A DNA stretch of 64,000 nucleotides. Source: an uncultured Pseudomonadales bacterium. GTDB lineage: Bacteria; Pseudomonadota; Gammaproteobacteria; Pseudomonadales; Azotimanducaceae. Where the stretch lies: positions 3,890,291 through 3,954,290 of the forward strand of contig OY282460.1 in the NCBI GenBank assembly GCA_958296295.1, given 5' to 3'. A program made the position numbers and the translations under genes. A model generated the notes under the pieces. That model did no database searches. It had not been told where the DNA came from and saw only the letters and a program-made list of their open reading frames with translations. Shown here one piece after another: positions 1 to 9,741 of the stretch; position 1 is the first letter of the stretch, and each line of letters starts with the position of its first letter.

Positions 1-875
1 GCCAGCACCCTAGACACCCACTCCGTCTTGTCCTTTGCGAAGACTGGTATGGCGATGCTACGCGTTACTTCGCGTTCTGGCGCGTGTCGTGCGCGCAGAG
101 CCGCCTGCGTGAAAAAAGCCAGAAATAGCGCGATTGATTGGCGTTTGCTGATGGGTGGGGTTGCAGGATTGTATTTGGTTGGCAGATTGTCGTCGAGCTT
201 GCGAACGTCGCTCGCAGAGGTTAGGGCATCCTTGATGGTATCGAAAGGTATACGGCCGTCGCAGGCGGCCCTGTCCACCGCCGCTTCGCCGAAGAACAGG
301 CTTCCAGAGCCGCTGATAAACAGCGCCGTTCTAATCATGTGATGATCGCCCCGCCCCTGCTCTACTGCCTTGCCGATCTCGAGAGGTATTGGCGGCTGTC
401 CGGGCGTGCAAGTTGCGGCCTTGCAGTAAGCCGTACCGAAATCTAGGCAGAGGTGAGCAGTCATTGGTGCCACCTTACAAGGCGCGTCATTGGATTTGGG
501 CCTGTGCTGTCCCCTTGCTTCAGCGGCGACCGAGCTCGCCTTGCGAGCCACCGCAGTTTTGGTCGCCGGGGATGCTGTGTTCCGCTTGGCCCGCGCCACG
601 CGCTGGCTTTTGGGCTCGTCACTTAACAGCAGCGCTTCGATGAGCTCCTTCTTGCGGCCAGTTGTGGCCAACCCCTTCAGTTCGCAAACGCGCCGCACAT
701 CCGCCACAAGAAGCATCCGAATCAGCACCTCGGGGCTGGCCCGGCGCTCGCGAGAGAGCCGCGACCGCATAGCGGCGGGGCGCCGTTTGTCCACGTCAGG
801 CAGATCCAGCCGCTCTACGGCCTTCTTGAGCAGGTCTCTATCCATCGCCTCCAAGATGGCGCGTTTGAGCCTCAT
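1..875 (-). CDS. SAP-like domain fused to actin/Hsp70-fold ATPase, partial (C-terminus beyond window)
   Basis: The reading frame is open from an ATG at 875 down to the window edge, giving 291 codons without a stop. Residues 1-137 are basic and helical and include a SAP-like stretch (LKGLATTGRKKELIEALL, about residues 67-84), a fold that usually binds nucleic acid. At about residue 143 comes LDFGTAYCKAA, which fits the phosphate-1 loop of the actin/Hsp70/ParM ATPase superfamily. A second start at 464 (MTAHLCLDFG) has a better ribosome site (AAGGTGG, 5 nt upstream), so the ATPase may also be made without the N-terminal domain. The C-terminal ATPase subdomains lie outside the window. Family-level call only; no substrate or partner can be named. 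Confidence 0.6.
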   Translation of the reverse strand, partial: MRLKRAILEAMDRDLLKKAVERLDLPDVDKRRPAAMRSRLSRERRASPEVLIRMLLVADVRRVCELKGLATTGRKKELIEALLLSDEPKSQRVARAKRNTASPATKTAVARKASSVAAEARGQHRPKSNDAPCKVAPMTAHLCLDFGTAYCKAATCTPGQPPIPLEIGKAVEQGRGDHHMIRTALFISGSGSLFFGEAAVDRAACDGRIPFDTIKDALTSASDVRKLDDNLPTKYNPATPPISKRQSIALFLAFFTQAALRARHAPEREVTRSIAIPVFAKDKTEWVSRVL

Positions 876-976
876 CTGACGCCACGCGACGCGAGCGGCA
901 GCGCGCACTGACGAATGCCCCCAAGTGCATTTGATGTGCTCATAAACGGCAAGTCTATGCCAAGGCAATGTTGGAG

Positions 977-1172
977 GCAATCAATCGGGGTGTGCGACGT
1001 TTTTGTGCGCCAGCCGTCAAGCGGCCAGTGGCGGCTTGTGGCGATGGTGCCAGAAGTCGTCGTACCGTTCGCTGCGGGCGCGGGAACGTAGCGTACCCGG
1101 GAGTCGCGGTGACCCCCCAAACCCTGCTCGCAGCCCGCCCGCGCACAAAAAAGTCGCACACGCAATCAATCG
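977..1172. mobile_element. MITE-like element with terminal inverted repeats and flanking direct repeats
   Basis: Two 21-bp inverted repeats at 990-1010 and 1141-1161 match at 20 of 21 positions. Outside them is a perfect 11-bp direct repeat, GCAATCAATCG, at 977-987 and 1162-1172 (the left copy is separated from its inverted repeat by GG). This is the layout of a small non-autonomous transposon with a target-site duplication. It fills most of the otherwise gene-free 876-1209 stretch. The interior (1012-1090) resembles sequence at 1845-1928. No transposase for it is visible in the window. Confidence 0.6.
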
Positions 1173-1209
1173 CTGTGTCGACTAGGCATAAGGCCCCACT
1201 CGGTGATCG

Positions 1210-1794
1210 TCAGCCCTCGCGCGCCGTCGTGGCAACTTGCGGGAGTCCGGCAAGTTCCCGGCGCAACCGCGGCCACTCCAGCCTCAACCACGGCGTGAAA
1301 CGATCCGGCACTTGGCCGATCTCGTCGTCTAAGACAGCGGGCGGGGTCCAGCGCCACTCCGCCACTTCCGTGGTGTTGACGCGAGGTTCGCCATCGCTGC
1401 GGCCAACGTAAACCGAGCAAAGTTCGTGCTCGGCGCCAACATCGCCGAACCTAGCGTGGTACTCGAACTTGAACAGGAACTCGGCGGACACTTTCAGTCC
1501 GAGCTCGTCCCAAGCGCGACGCCGCACGGCTGCGTCCGTGTTCTCGCCGGTGCGCGGGTGCGAACAACAGCTGTTCGACCAGTAGCCCGGCCACAGGCGC
1601 TTATCCGCGTGGCGGCGCTGCAACAACGTCTCGCCGGCGGCGTTGAAGACGAACAGTGAAAACGCCCGATGCAGCACGCCCCCGCCGTCGTGGCAGGCGG
1701 ACTTGGCGAGCGAACCAACTTCCTCATCGTCCCGGTTCACAAGGATGAGGGATTCGTTCTCGCTGGAGACGATTCGCGCGTGGGGGGCGGTCAT
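1210..1794 (-). CDS. idi: isopentenyl-diphosphate delta-isomerase, type I (Nudix)
   Basis: This enzyme interconverts isopentenyl diphosphate and dimethylallyl diphosphate in cytoplasmic isoprenoid synthesis. The protein has the family hallmarks: LILVNRDDEEVG near the N-terminus, a Nudix region with LLQRRHADKRLWPG, the active-site WSNSCCSHPRTGE segment with its catalytic Cys, and the downstream EYHARFGDVGAEHELCSVY segment carrying the metal-binding and catalytic Glu residues. The size (194 residues from this ATG) is normal. An in-frame GTG at 1818 would add eight residues; neither start has a clear ribosome site. It stands alone, flanked on both sides by copies of a short repeat. Confidence 0.9.
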   Translation of the reverse strand: MTAPHARIVSSENESLILVNRDDEEVGSLAKSACHDGGGVLHRAFSLFVFNAAGETLLQRRHADKRLWPGYWSNSCCSHPRTGENTDAAVRRRAWDELGLKVSAEFLFKFEYHARFGDVGAEHELCSVYVGRSDGEPRVNTTEVAEWRWTPPAVLDDEIGQVPDRFTPWLRLEWPRLRRELAGLPQVATTAREG

Positions 1795-1844
1795 GGGCGG
1801 CAAGTCTAGCAGCGTCACCTTGAGCGTGATTTTTCTTATGCGCG

Positions 1845-2002
1845 AGCCGTCAGGCGGCCAGCGGCGGCGGCTTGCGCCGATGGCGCCAGCAGTCGTCTTA
1901 CCGTTCGCTGGGGACGCGGGAATGCAAACAGCCGCCCCGGAGTGACGCCGCCGCCGCGTTGACGGGTCGTCTTACCGTTCGCTGGGGACGCGGGAATGCA
2001 AA
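1845..2002. repeat. Second and third copies of the short repeat in the 977-1172 element
   Basis: 1845-1860 repeats the interior start of the MITE-like element (AGCCGTCAGGCGGCCA against AGCCGTCAAGCGGCCA at 1012). A 37-bp unit starting GTCGTCTTACCG occurs identically at 1892-1928 and 1966-2002, with a degenerate third version at 1056-1090. A T-run and GCGC motif just left of 1845 recall the terminal repeat. These look like partial relatives of the same element on the other side of idi. Confidence 0.6.
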
Positions 2003-2188
2003 GCCATGACGTCGTTGAAGCGCTGAATCGACCACCAGCCTGCCAGCCAGCCTATGCCCGCCAGCCGATATAATGCCGAACTCCGCTCTGTCACTGGTCG
2101 CCCGATGGCTGTCAATTCCACAGGCCCCTCTGAGACGTTGCGGAGCAATCGCCACGTTCCAGCATCCTCTCGACCAGGGGCCGATCCA

Positions 2189-2386
2189 ATGCCGCAGCAG
2201 GAGCCACCCGAGCTGACCAAACGGCTGAGCTTTGACTTGCCCGAGCCGCTGCACAAGCGACTAAAAGTAGCTTGCGCACAGCTGAGCACCAAGATGAAGG
2301 ACGAGATCATCCGTGCCGTGGAGCGGCGCATCGAGGAACTGGAAGACCGCGCGGACCAGAGAACCGGCGACTCCCCCCTACGCTAG
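2189..2386 (+). CDS. small ribbon-helix-helix (ParG/Arc-like) protein
   Basis: A protein of 65 residues: a polar N-terminus, then KRLSFDLPEPLHKRLKVACA followed by STKMKDEIIRAVERRIEELE. This is the beta-strand, helix, helix pattern of MetJ/Arc ribbon-helix-helix DNA-binding proteins and looks closest to plasmid partition ParG. Such proteins bind short inverted repeats as dimers and usually regulate their own or a neighbouring operon. The ATG at 2189 is chosen because AGGGG lies about ten bases upstream; the frame is open further upstream but that part looks non-coding. No ParA is adjacent, so a regulatory role is more likely than partition. An inverted repeat at 2571-2588 is a candidate target. 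Confidence 0.65.
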   Translation: MPQQEPPELTKRLSFDLPEPLHKRLKVACAQLSTKMKDEIIRAVERRIEELEDRADQRTGDSPLR

Positions 2387-2570
2387 CGCGTGGGAAAGCA
2401 CGTGTCCAAGGTTCGCTTGGAGCTAGCGGCCGGTACCGGCCACGGTGCCAGTCCCTAGCTAGTAGCGTCCCCGCACGGTCAGCTTCCGCGCAAGCAACCG
2501 CAACCATCTGATCCATCCTGTCGCGAATACGGGTTCTCGCAACAGATCGAAAAAAAACACGGAAAAAACA

Positions 2571-2588
2571 TCGCACATGCTTGTGTGA
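2571..2588. promoter_or_regulatory. Candidate operator: 7-4-7 inverted repeat
   Basis: TCGCACA, a 4-nt spacer TGCT, then TGTGTGA: an inverted repeat with one mismatch. It sits 13 nt upstream of a possible -35 box for the next gene and 180 nt downstream of the ribbon-helix-helix gene, a plausible position for an operator of that protein. Binding is inferred, not shown. Confidence 0.35.
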
Positions 2589-2601
2589 CGCAGCAAAACA
2601 G

Positions 2602-2630
2602 TTTACACTTTTCACCTCCTAAACTGATAC
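2602..2630 (+). promoter_or_regulatory. Weak candidate sigma-70 promoter
   Basis: TTTACA at 2602-2607 and TGATAC at 2625-2630 are 17 nt apart; the -10 match is poor. The region is AT-richer than its surroundings and lies just upstream of the 2649 start. CCTCCT at 2614-2620 could pair with the AAGGAG ribosome site at 2636-2641 and partly hide it. Confidence 0.3.
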
Positions 2631-2648
2631 ACGGTAAGGAGAGTCACA

Positions 2649-3659
2649 ATGACCAAGCAACCAAGACCCGACCAGCTCATCACGAAGCGCATCATGCAGT
2701 TCACCCGCAAGGCGCGCCATGGCTACAAGGTGGCTCGCCGCGTCCGAAACAAGCTGGACGAGCACTTCGCAGCCCCTTTACGGCGCGATGGCCGCGGGCG
2801 CAAGTCCCAAGAGCTGCGCCGCGCCCTAGTGACCTTGCGACACCTGATAAACGCGACCGCTTGGCGGAGCCGAGTGGATTTAGATGTAAACGTCCGGCAG
2901 GAAGCCAAGGCGTTGGTCACAACCGCATGCCACGGCCAAGTGTCGTTCGAGAGCCTGATGGACCGGGCCAGGACGCTGCGTGGTCGGGTCAACAAGTGCG
3001 GAAAAGCCCGGAACGCGCGCCGCGCCATCAAAGGCTGCAAACCGCTGCGGATCGAGTTGCCAGAAGGGTTCACGGTGGAGCGGCTACATACCGTGAAGAT
3101 GCTGGCCCATGCGGGTCGGACGCTCGGCAACTGCACCAAAAACAACAATTTCGGCGACCATGACGAACTGCGAACACGTGAGTCGGATTTCTACTGGGTC
3201 CGACACGGCAACTCCGCTGTAGCCATGCTCAGAGTCCACTTGCGGAGCAGAGAAATAGCAGAGTTTCTCGGCAAGGACAATGAGGATGTCGAGCTGCCGC
3301 GCAGTGTTCTCATCACCATGCTGAGTCGTCTGCGCTTGAATGGCGACGATGTGGAAGCCTGCTTGCAGCAAGGAGCGGCTTCGATCTTCGTCACTGGAGG
3401 GGCGGACATCTGCAAGCCCAACTATCGCCGTCGCCGGCGCAAGCTCCGGCTCTGGTGGAACAAGGGTGTGCTTGTGATTAGGGAAGGTCGGCGCCACAAG
3501 TGGTCGAGCTTTTGCTGGGACGGAACGGCGTGGCAGTCGTCTGACGCCTCAAGGCGACACCGCTTGGATGACCTGATGACCGTCCACCCCCTAATCGCTT
3601 GCTTTGCTCACAAGGCGGCACAACCGCAAACGGATAGGCCAGGCCGAAGGCTCCGGTGA
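2649..3659 (+). CDS. PcfJ-like protein of unknown function
   Basis: A protein of 336 residues, very basic at both ends, with AAGGAG 7 nt before the ATG. The middle contains LAHAGRTLGNCTKNN (about residues 155-170), then a segment with WVRHGNSAVAMLRVH and IAEFLGKDNEDV. This matches the layout of PcfJ-type proteins, in which a G-N-C motif is followed by a strand-rich core and a GK-N-x-x motif. PcfJ proteins are common on conjugative plasmids and phage-like elements and have no established activity. There is no membrane segment or signal peptide. The gene follows the ribbon-helix-helix gene and its candidate operator. The family call is tentative. Confidence 0.5.
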   Translation: MTKQPRPDQLITKRIMQFTRKARHGYKVARRVRNKLDEHFAAPLRRDGRGRKSQELRRALVTLRHLINATAWRSRVDLDVNVRQEAKALVTTACHGQVSFESLMDRARTLRGRVNKCGKARNARRAIKGCKPLRIELPEGFTVERLHTVKMLAHAGRTLGNCTKNNNFGDHDELRTRESDFYWVRHGNSAVAMLRVHLRSREIAEFLGKDNEDVELPRSVLITMLSRLRLNGDDVEACLQQGAASIFVTGGADICKPNYRRRRRKLRLWWNKGVLVIREGRRHKWSSFCWDGTAWQSSDASRRHRLDDLMTVHPLIACFAHKAAQPQTDRPGRRLR

Positions 3660-3811
3660 GCAGCGCCGCTGCGACGTGGCACCTGGCACAATCGGCACCC
3701 TTCGATCCAAGGAAGGAGAGAGGGGTTGCCGGCGGCGAAAAGCCGTGCTTGCGGCCTTGCGCGGCGAGCTGGCGGCTGTTGCGGACGGCAGTGCGTTGCG
3801 TCTGCCGGAGC

Positions 3812-5299
<1,488 letters not shown>

Positions 5300-5540
5300 G
5301 CACGAGTTGGCGGCGGCGTCTTCGCGCCGGCGAGGGCCGCGAACCATTGGGGTGGACGACCCACATCATAGACGAGGGATCTTACGATGCGCGACGTAAC
5401 GGGCAAGGCGTTTTGTTGCGCGCGCCCGGCGGCGACGCCACCAGCCGAAGAACCCCTCCCCAAGAAGCCCACGCCTGCCGACGATCACGGCGCCGCGCGG
5501 CTTGTTGTGGCTTGCTGCCGCTTGTTGCTATGGTGCGTTG

Positions 5541-6833
5541 ATGCCGACCGCGTTGGAACCATTCGCCGCCACGTCGCCGAGCGAACGGATCGAGACGTTG
5601 GACGTCGTGCGGGGATTCGCCCTGCACGGCATTCTCCTCATGAACATACTGGTGTTCGGGCTGCCGTTTCGGGCGTACACCGATCCCACGGTGGATGGTG
5701 CCGTCGGCGGCTTGGATTTCGGCGTCTATTTCACTGTGGAGCTGTTCGCCGAAGGCACCATGCGGGCGCTCTTTTCGATGTTGTTCGGCGCCGGCGTGGT
5801 GCTGTTGACGGGTGGCGCCAAGCCGAAGCCTGCGGGCATCTACTACCGCCGCCAGTTGCTGTTGCTGGCGTTCGGCTTGTTCAACGCTTTCGCGCTCTTG
5901 TGGATGGGCGACATCCTCGTGCTGTACGCCTTGGCCGGCCTATTGCTGTATTTCGTGCGCGACTGGTCACCCAAGCGTTTGTTCGTCTTGGCCGCGGTGT
6001 TGTTCGGCTATCTCGCCACGTTCTACACGGTAATGTTCTTGGTGCTGGCCTATCTGCCGGAGCAAGCGCAGGGACTGCAGGCGCGGCTGGACGCCGGTGC
6101 CGCGCTATCGGCGGCGGAGCAGGAGATATTGGCCGTGTGGGCCGAGCTGGAAGCGAGTTTCCGTCCGCCGCCCGACATGCTGGCCCGAGAAGCGTTGAAG
6201 TTCCAAGGCGGCTATCTGGAGTCTTTTCGCGCCAACGCTTTGGACGTGCTCGGTCTGTACGCGGCGTTTCCGCTCTTCCACATCTGGGATGCCTTGGCCT
6301 GCATGGTGCTCGGCATGGCGCTCTACAAGACGGGCGTGCTCCGAGGCACGCGAAGCCCGCGCTTCTTCGTTGGCCTTGCCGTGGCCGGTTTCGCCGTGGG
6401 TTTGGCCGTGAACGGCTTCGAGTTGGCCATGAAGACCGGCAGCGACTTCGCGCTGCGCTGGGTTTCCGGCGCGTCCACCATCACCTACGACATCGGCCGC
6501 GTCGGCATGGCCGCCGGCTTTCTCGGCTTGATCGCGCTGGCGTGTGTGCGCGGGTGGTTCGCTCCCGTGCGCCGGGCGTTGGCCGCCGTGGGACGCATGG
6601 CGTTGACGAACTACCTGCTCCAAAGCGTCATTGGGCTCATCGTCTTCCATGCCGGCGGCTTCGCGTTATGGAATGAACTGCCGCGCCATCAGCTCTATCT
6701 CGTGGTGTGCGGCGAGTGGATCGCGCTTACGGTGCTAAGCGTTTGGTGGCTGCGGCGCTTCCGTTTCGGCCCGATGGAATGGCTGTGGCGCGCGCTCACC
6801 TACGGACGCATGCAACCGATGCGCGCGCGGTGA
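5541..6833 (+). CDS. DUF418 family (YeiB-like) integral membrane protein
   Basis: A protein of 430 residues with about ten hydrophobic segments. It starts with SERIETLDVVRGFALHGILLMNI, the N-terminal signature of YeiB/DUF418 proteins, and ends with the DUF418 core (RMALTNYLLQSVIG, then a C-terminal WLRRFRFGPMEWLWRALTYG). These proteins sit in the inner membrane and distantly resemble acyltransferase-3/heparan acetyltransferase proteins; no function is established. The ATG at 5541 matches family starts; an upstream in-frame start at 5502 would add 13 residues. Its stop overlaps the GTG of the next gene (GTGA at 6830), so the two are probably translated together. Confidence 0.85.
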   Translation: MPTALEPFAATSPSERIETLDVVRGFALHGILLMNILVFGLPFRAYTDPTVDGAVGGLDFGVYFTVELFAEGTMRALFSMLFGAGVVLLTGGAKPKPAGIYYRRQLLLLAFGLFNAFALLWMGDILVLYALAGLLLYFVRDWSPKRLFVLAAVLFGYLATFYTVMFLVLAYLPEQAQGLQARLDAGAALSAAEQEILAVWAELEASFRPPPDMLAREALKFQGGYLESFRANALDVLGLYAAFPLFHIWDALACMVLGMALYKTGVLRGTRSPRFFVGLAVAGFAVGLAVNGFELAMKTGSDFALRWVSGASTITYDIGRVGMAAGFLGLIALACVRGWFAPVRRALAAVGRMALTNYLLQSVIGLIVFHAGGFALWNELPRHQLYLVVCGEWIALTVLSVWWLRRFRFGPMEWLWRALTYGRMQPMRAR

Positions 6834-7735
6834 ACGCGCCGGCGCGAACGCCGCGGGCCGCACGCGCCGCCGATCTCGCGTATTGGGAATGGGGCGAACC
6901 AGAAGGCCCGCCGGTTCTGCTGGCCCACGCCACCGGTTTTCACGCCCGCTGCTGGGACGCCGTGGTGCGGGAGTTGAACCCGGCGCAGCGTGTGATCGCC
7001 GTGGACATGCGAGGTCACGGCGCGTCCACCAAACAAGGGCCGTTCGACTGGGATCAATTCGGCACGGACGTGGCTCGGTTCGCCGAGGCGCTGGCCCTGC
7101 GCGACATCATCGGTGTTGGCCATTCGTTTGGCGGCCACGCGGTCACCGCGGGGGCGGCTTCGCATCCAGCCCGATTCGCCCGGCTCCTGTTGGTGGATCC
7201 CGTGATCTTGAGCCCGGAGCGCTACGCCTCGTTCACGCCGGTGAATGATCATCCGGTGGCGAGAAGGCGAAACGAGTGGGCTTCCGCAGAACAGATGTTC
7301 GATCGGTTCGCCGACCGGCACCCCTTCCGTCTGTGGCGGCGCGACGTGTTGATGGACTATTGCCGGCACGGTCTCGTCCCGGCGGCCGGCGGCTTCGCGC
7401 TCGCTTGTCCGCCGAGCATTGAAGCCGCGATCTACAAAGGCAGCGGCAAACGCGACATCGGCGAGGCGATAGCGAGCTTGCCGCACCCGGTGACGGTACT
7501 GCGGGCGCGTCTACCGCGCTCGCCCGGCGACGAGTCCTCACATGTTCAAAGAGGCGCACCTCGGGCGCCAATGGACTTCAGCGCGTCGCCAACGTGGCCC
7601 GACCTGGCGGCGGCGTTTCCAAACGGACGCGACGTCTACTTGCCAGAGCTAACGCACTTCATCCCGATGCAGCGCCCGGATTTGGTGGCGGCGCACATCA
7701 ACGAACTGCTCAAGGCGGAAGGTCGAGGGGGCTAG
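6830..7735 (+). CDS. alpha/beta-hydrolase
   Basis: A 301-residue hydrolase starting with GTG inside the stop of the DUF418 gene. The order of motifs is standard: VLLAHATGFHARCWD (HG-like oxyanion loop), VIAVDMRGHGAS, the nucleophile elbow GVGHSFGGHA (Ser of G-H-S-F-G), a DPVI strand, and a late His in PELTHFIPMQRPDLV. It looks like a soluble esterase or C-C hydrolase; the substrate cannot be read from sequence. The segment between residues about 220 and 250 (RLPRSPGDESSH) is atypical for the acid-residue strand and may contain a small local alteration. Translation is probably coupled to DUF418. Confidence 0.85.
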   Translation: MNAPARTPRAARAADLAYWEWGEPEGPPVLLAHATGFHARCWDAVVRELNPAQRVIAVDMRGHGASTKQGPFDWDQFGTDVARFAEALALRDIIGVGHSFGGHAVTAGAASHPARFARLLLVDPVILSPERYASFTPVNDHPVARRRNEWASAEQMFDRFADRHPFRLWRRDVLMDYCRHGLVPAAGGFALACPPSIEAAIYKGSGKRDIGEAIASLPHPVTVLRARLPRSPGDESSHVQRGAPRAPMDFSASPTWPDLAAAFPNGRDVYLPELTHFIPMQRPDLVAAHINELLKAEGRGG

Positions 7736-7845
7736 TGAGTGCCGATGCAAGTGTCGCACGGCCGCTGCCGCCGGCGACATCGACGGCGACCGCGACGGGC
7801 GGAACCGCTCGATCCCGTGCGGAAGGGCTAGCTATTTCACGCTGG

Positions 7846-9504
7846 TCACCGTAGACGCCACTCGGTCGCCAACTTATCCACAAGCTTAGTCTGCCGAGCT
7901 TCCAAGACCTTAGCTGTCCACTCCTTCGCATTTATGACATCTATAGTCAATGGGAACGGGGGAATGCCCTCGCGGTGGAAATACTCCGTCTTCTTCTTGT
8001 TGAACTCAAAGTTCGATGCTTGCACATTCTTCCTCCGTGACAACAGGACAAGGTTCGCGAGACGGTGTGTCCACTTTTCTCTTTCGGCATTTTCCGGGAA
8101 CCACTCGATCCATTCAGACCGTTCTCTTGGATTCTGTGGAAGAACATGCTCGATTGTCACCGTCGAACGCTCATATGTGGCCTCGCTGCCCGCCAGGAGA
8201 CTGTCCAAACGAAGGAGTAGCGGCATCCGTACTCGACCTTGTGTATACACTGGCCCGTTCAAGAATTCGATAATCGACCTCTTCTCACGTTTACTCAACT
8301 TAAGTGACTCCCGTACGTCCTTAAATTTTCGGCGTTGAATCGCTTCGACGACGGCCGCGTATCGAGCGATCCGAACATTGACATTCGCCCGCAGGATAAA
8401 CAGACCATAGGCAAGCCGCTCTAGTCCTTTCACGAACTGTATGAGATCCTGATCTCTTGGCGGTGGATCGAAGAATAGCTGCATGGCCGGCGGAATCCAG
8501 TCCATGTTGTCTAACCGCGACAGATGCTTAAGATATGGCTTAACTTGCGTTGGGACCTGGTCTTCGTTCCAACCGACGGCCTGTTCATACGCTCGAACGT
8601 AAGGCACTAGCATATTGTCTATGAATTCGCCTCCAAGCATGTCGCCGAGAACCTTGTCTTGGAATTCGTCCTGCAGATTGCGGCGTGGCTTCTCCTTTGC
8701 ATGGATCATTCGGATATGAGAAAAGAGCTCCACAAAGCGCTCTCGTCCGATCAGTTCTTCTTCGGACTCCCACTTTTCGGCATATTCGGACCGCAATCTC
8801 TCGTCGATCTTACCGGTGATGTCCGCCTTCAGTATGTCGGTGGGCGACAGATCTAGTCCCCGACTATTCATGACGGAAAAGATACGATGCGCTGAGCTGG
8901 GATTGTTCGTGGTAACTACGACTAGGTAACAGCAGTTTATGACAAAGCTAGCTAGGTTTGCACGCACTTCCTCAGTGAGCTCATCTATCGCTCTGTAAAG
9001 GTATGCGACGTTCTCGACGATTCGCTTTTGGCTGTCCGTGCGCGTAGGGGGGGAACGGCCCACTAGCTGCTCGACTCCTCCTTTTTCTTGCACATACTGG
9101 CGGAAGAATTTTTGATCAATATCTCTAAGGCGTAGCCCCAAGACCTCTGGCCTTCTTGAGAGCACATCCTCTCTTTGTCGGATCCTTTCGTCGAGGGCTT
9201 TTTTCAAGCCATTGGAGGAGATCAACTCTCGGAGGACACATAGGAGCATGGTCAACGTAGTTAGCCGCTGCTGGCCATCGACCACCTCGCACTCAGACGT
9301 ACTGTCCTGCTTTATCAGGACTATGCTTCCTAGGAAGTACGGCTCGCCATCACCTTGATCCTTCGCATTTAGGAGGTCGTCCAACAGCGCCGCGACCTGC
9401 TCCAACTCCCACGCGTAAGGTCTCTGGTAGACGGGAATTTGAAACACATATTTCGTGCAAAAGACGTCATCTAGTTTCTTCTCTTTGGCTTCAATTGTCG
9501 CCAC
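7846..9504 (-). CDS. GmrSD-like DUF262/DUF1524 nuclease (probable type IV restriction enzyme)
   Basis: A 552-residue protein from a GTG at 9504 with an unusually strong ribosome site (GAAGGAGGGGGAG). The N-terminal DUF262 domain carries FQIPVYQRPYAWE (about 21-33) and the diagnostic DGQQR (76-80), a ParB/Srx-like NTP-using fold. The C-terminal DUF1524 domain carries EHVLPQNP (about 452) and RLANLVLLSRRKN, an HNH-type nuclease. Known single-chain GmrSD enzymes cleave glucosylated or otherwise modified phage DNA; the target here is inferred. The gene is clearly AT-richer than both flanks and has no partner gene, which suggests recent acquisition as a stand-alone defence gene. Confidence 0.85.
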   Translation of the reverse strand: MATIEAKEKKLDDVFCTKYVFQIPVYQRPYAWELEQVAALLDDLLNAKDQGDGEPYFLGSIVLIKQDSTSECEVVDGQQRLTTLTMLLCVLRELISSNGLKKALDERIRQREDVLSRRPEVLGLRLRDIDQKFFRQYVQEKGGVEQLVGRSPPTRTDSQKRIVENVAYLYRAIDELTEEVRANLASFVINCCYLVVVTTNNPSSAHRIFSVMNSRGLDLSPTDILKADITGKIDERLRSEYAEKWESEEELIGRERFVELFSHIRMIHAKEKPRRNLQDEFQDKVLGDMLGGEFIDNMLVPYVRAYEQAVGWNEDQVPTQVKPYLKHLSRLDNMDWIPPAMQLFFDPPPRDQDLIQFVKGLERLAYGLFILRANVNVRIARYAAVVEAIQRRKFKDVRESLKLSKREKRSIIEFLNGPVYTQGRVRMPLLLRLDSLLAGSEATYERSTVTIEHVLPQNPRERSEWIEWFPENAEREKWTHRLANLVLLSRRKNVQASNFEFNKKKTEYFHREGIPPFPLTIDVINAKEWTAKVLEARQTKLVDKLATEWRLR

Positions 9505-9741
9505 AACTCCCCCTCCTTCACCATGCGGTCGTTCGGCAGTCGTTCGCCCAATCGCCGACTTCGAAGGTCCGAGACGCCGCACCGCTCCATCCGCCCGTCC
9601 GCGAGCACACCATAGCACAGGCCCGGGCCGCTCCGAGAGCGGTGTGCGTGTCCGCCATGCTCAGCCCCCGGCGTCAGCCGACAACCGCCGCGGACCTACC
9701 AATCCCGCGGTTGTCGCTACGGCGGCAACGCACGCAGCTTC

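Noticed and set aside
490..879. Plus-strand frame of 129 codons near the window start
   Set aside because: The minus strand carries a continuous frame with SAP-like and ATPase motifs over the same bases.
2428..2441. 14-bp perfect palindrome GGCCGGTACCGGCC
   Set aside because: It stands alone, far from a start codon, and could be chance in GC-rich DNA; the 2571 inverted repeat is better placed as an operator.
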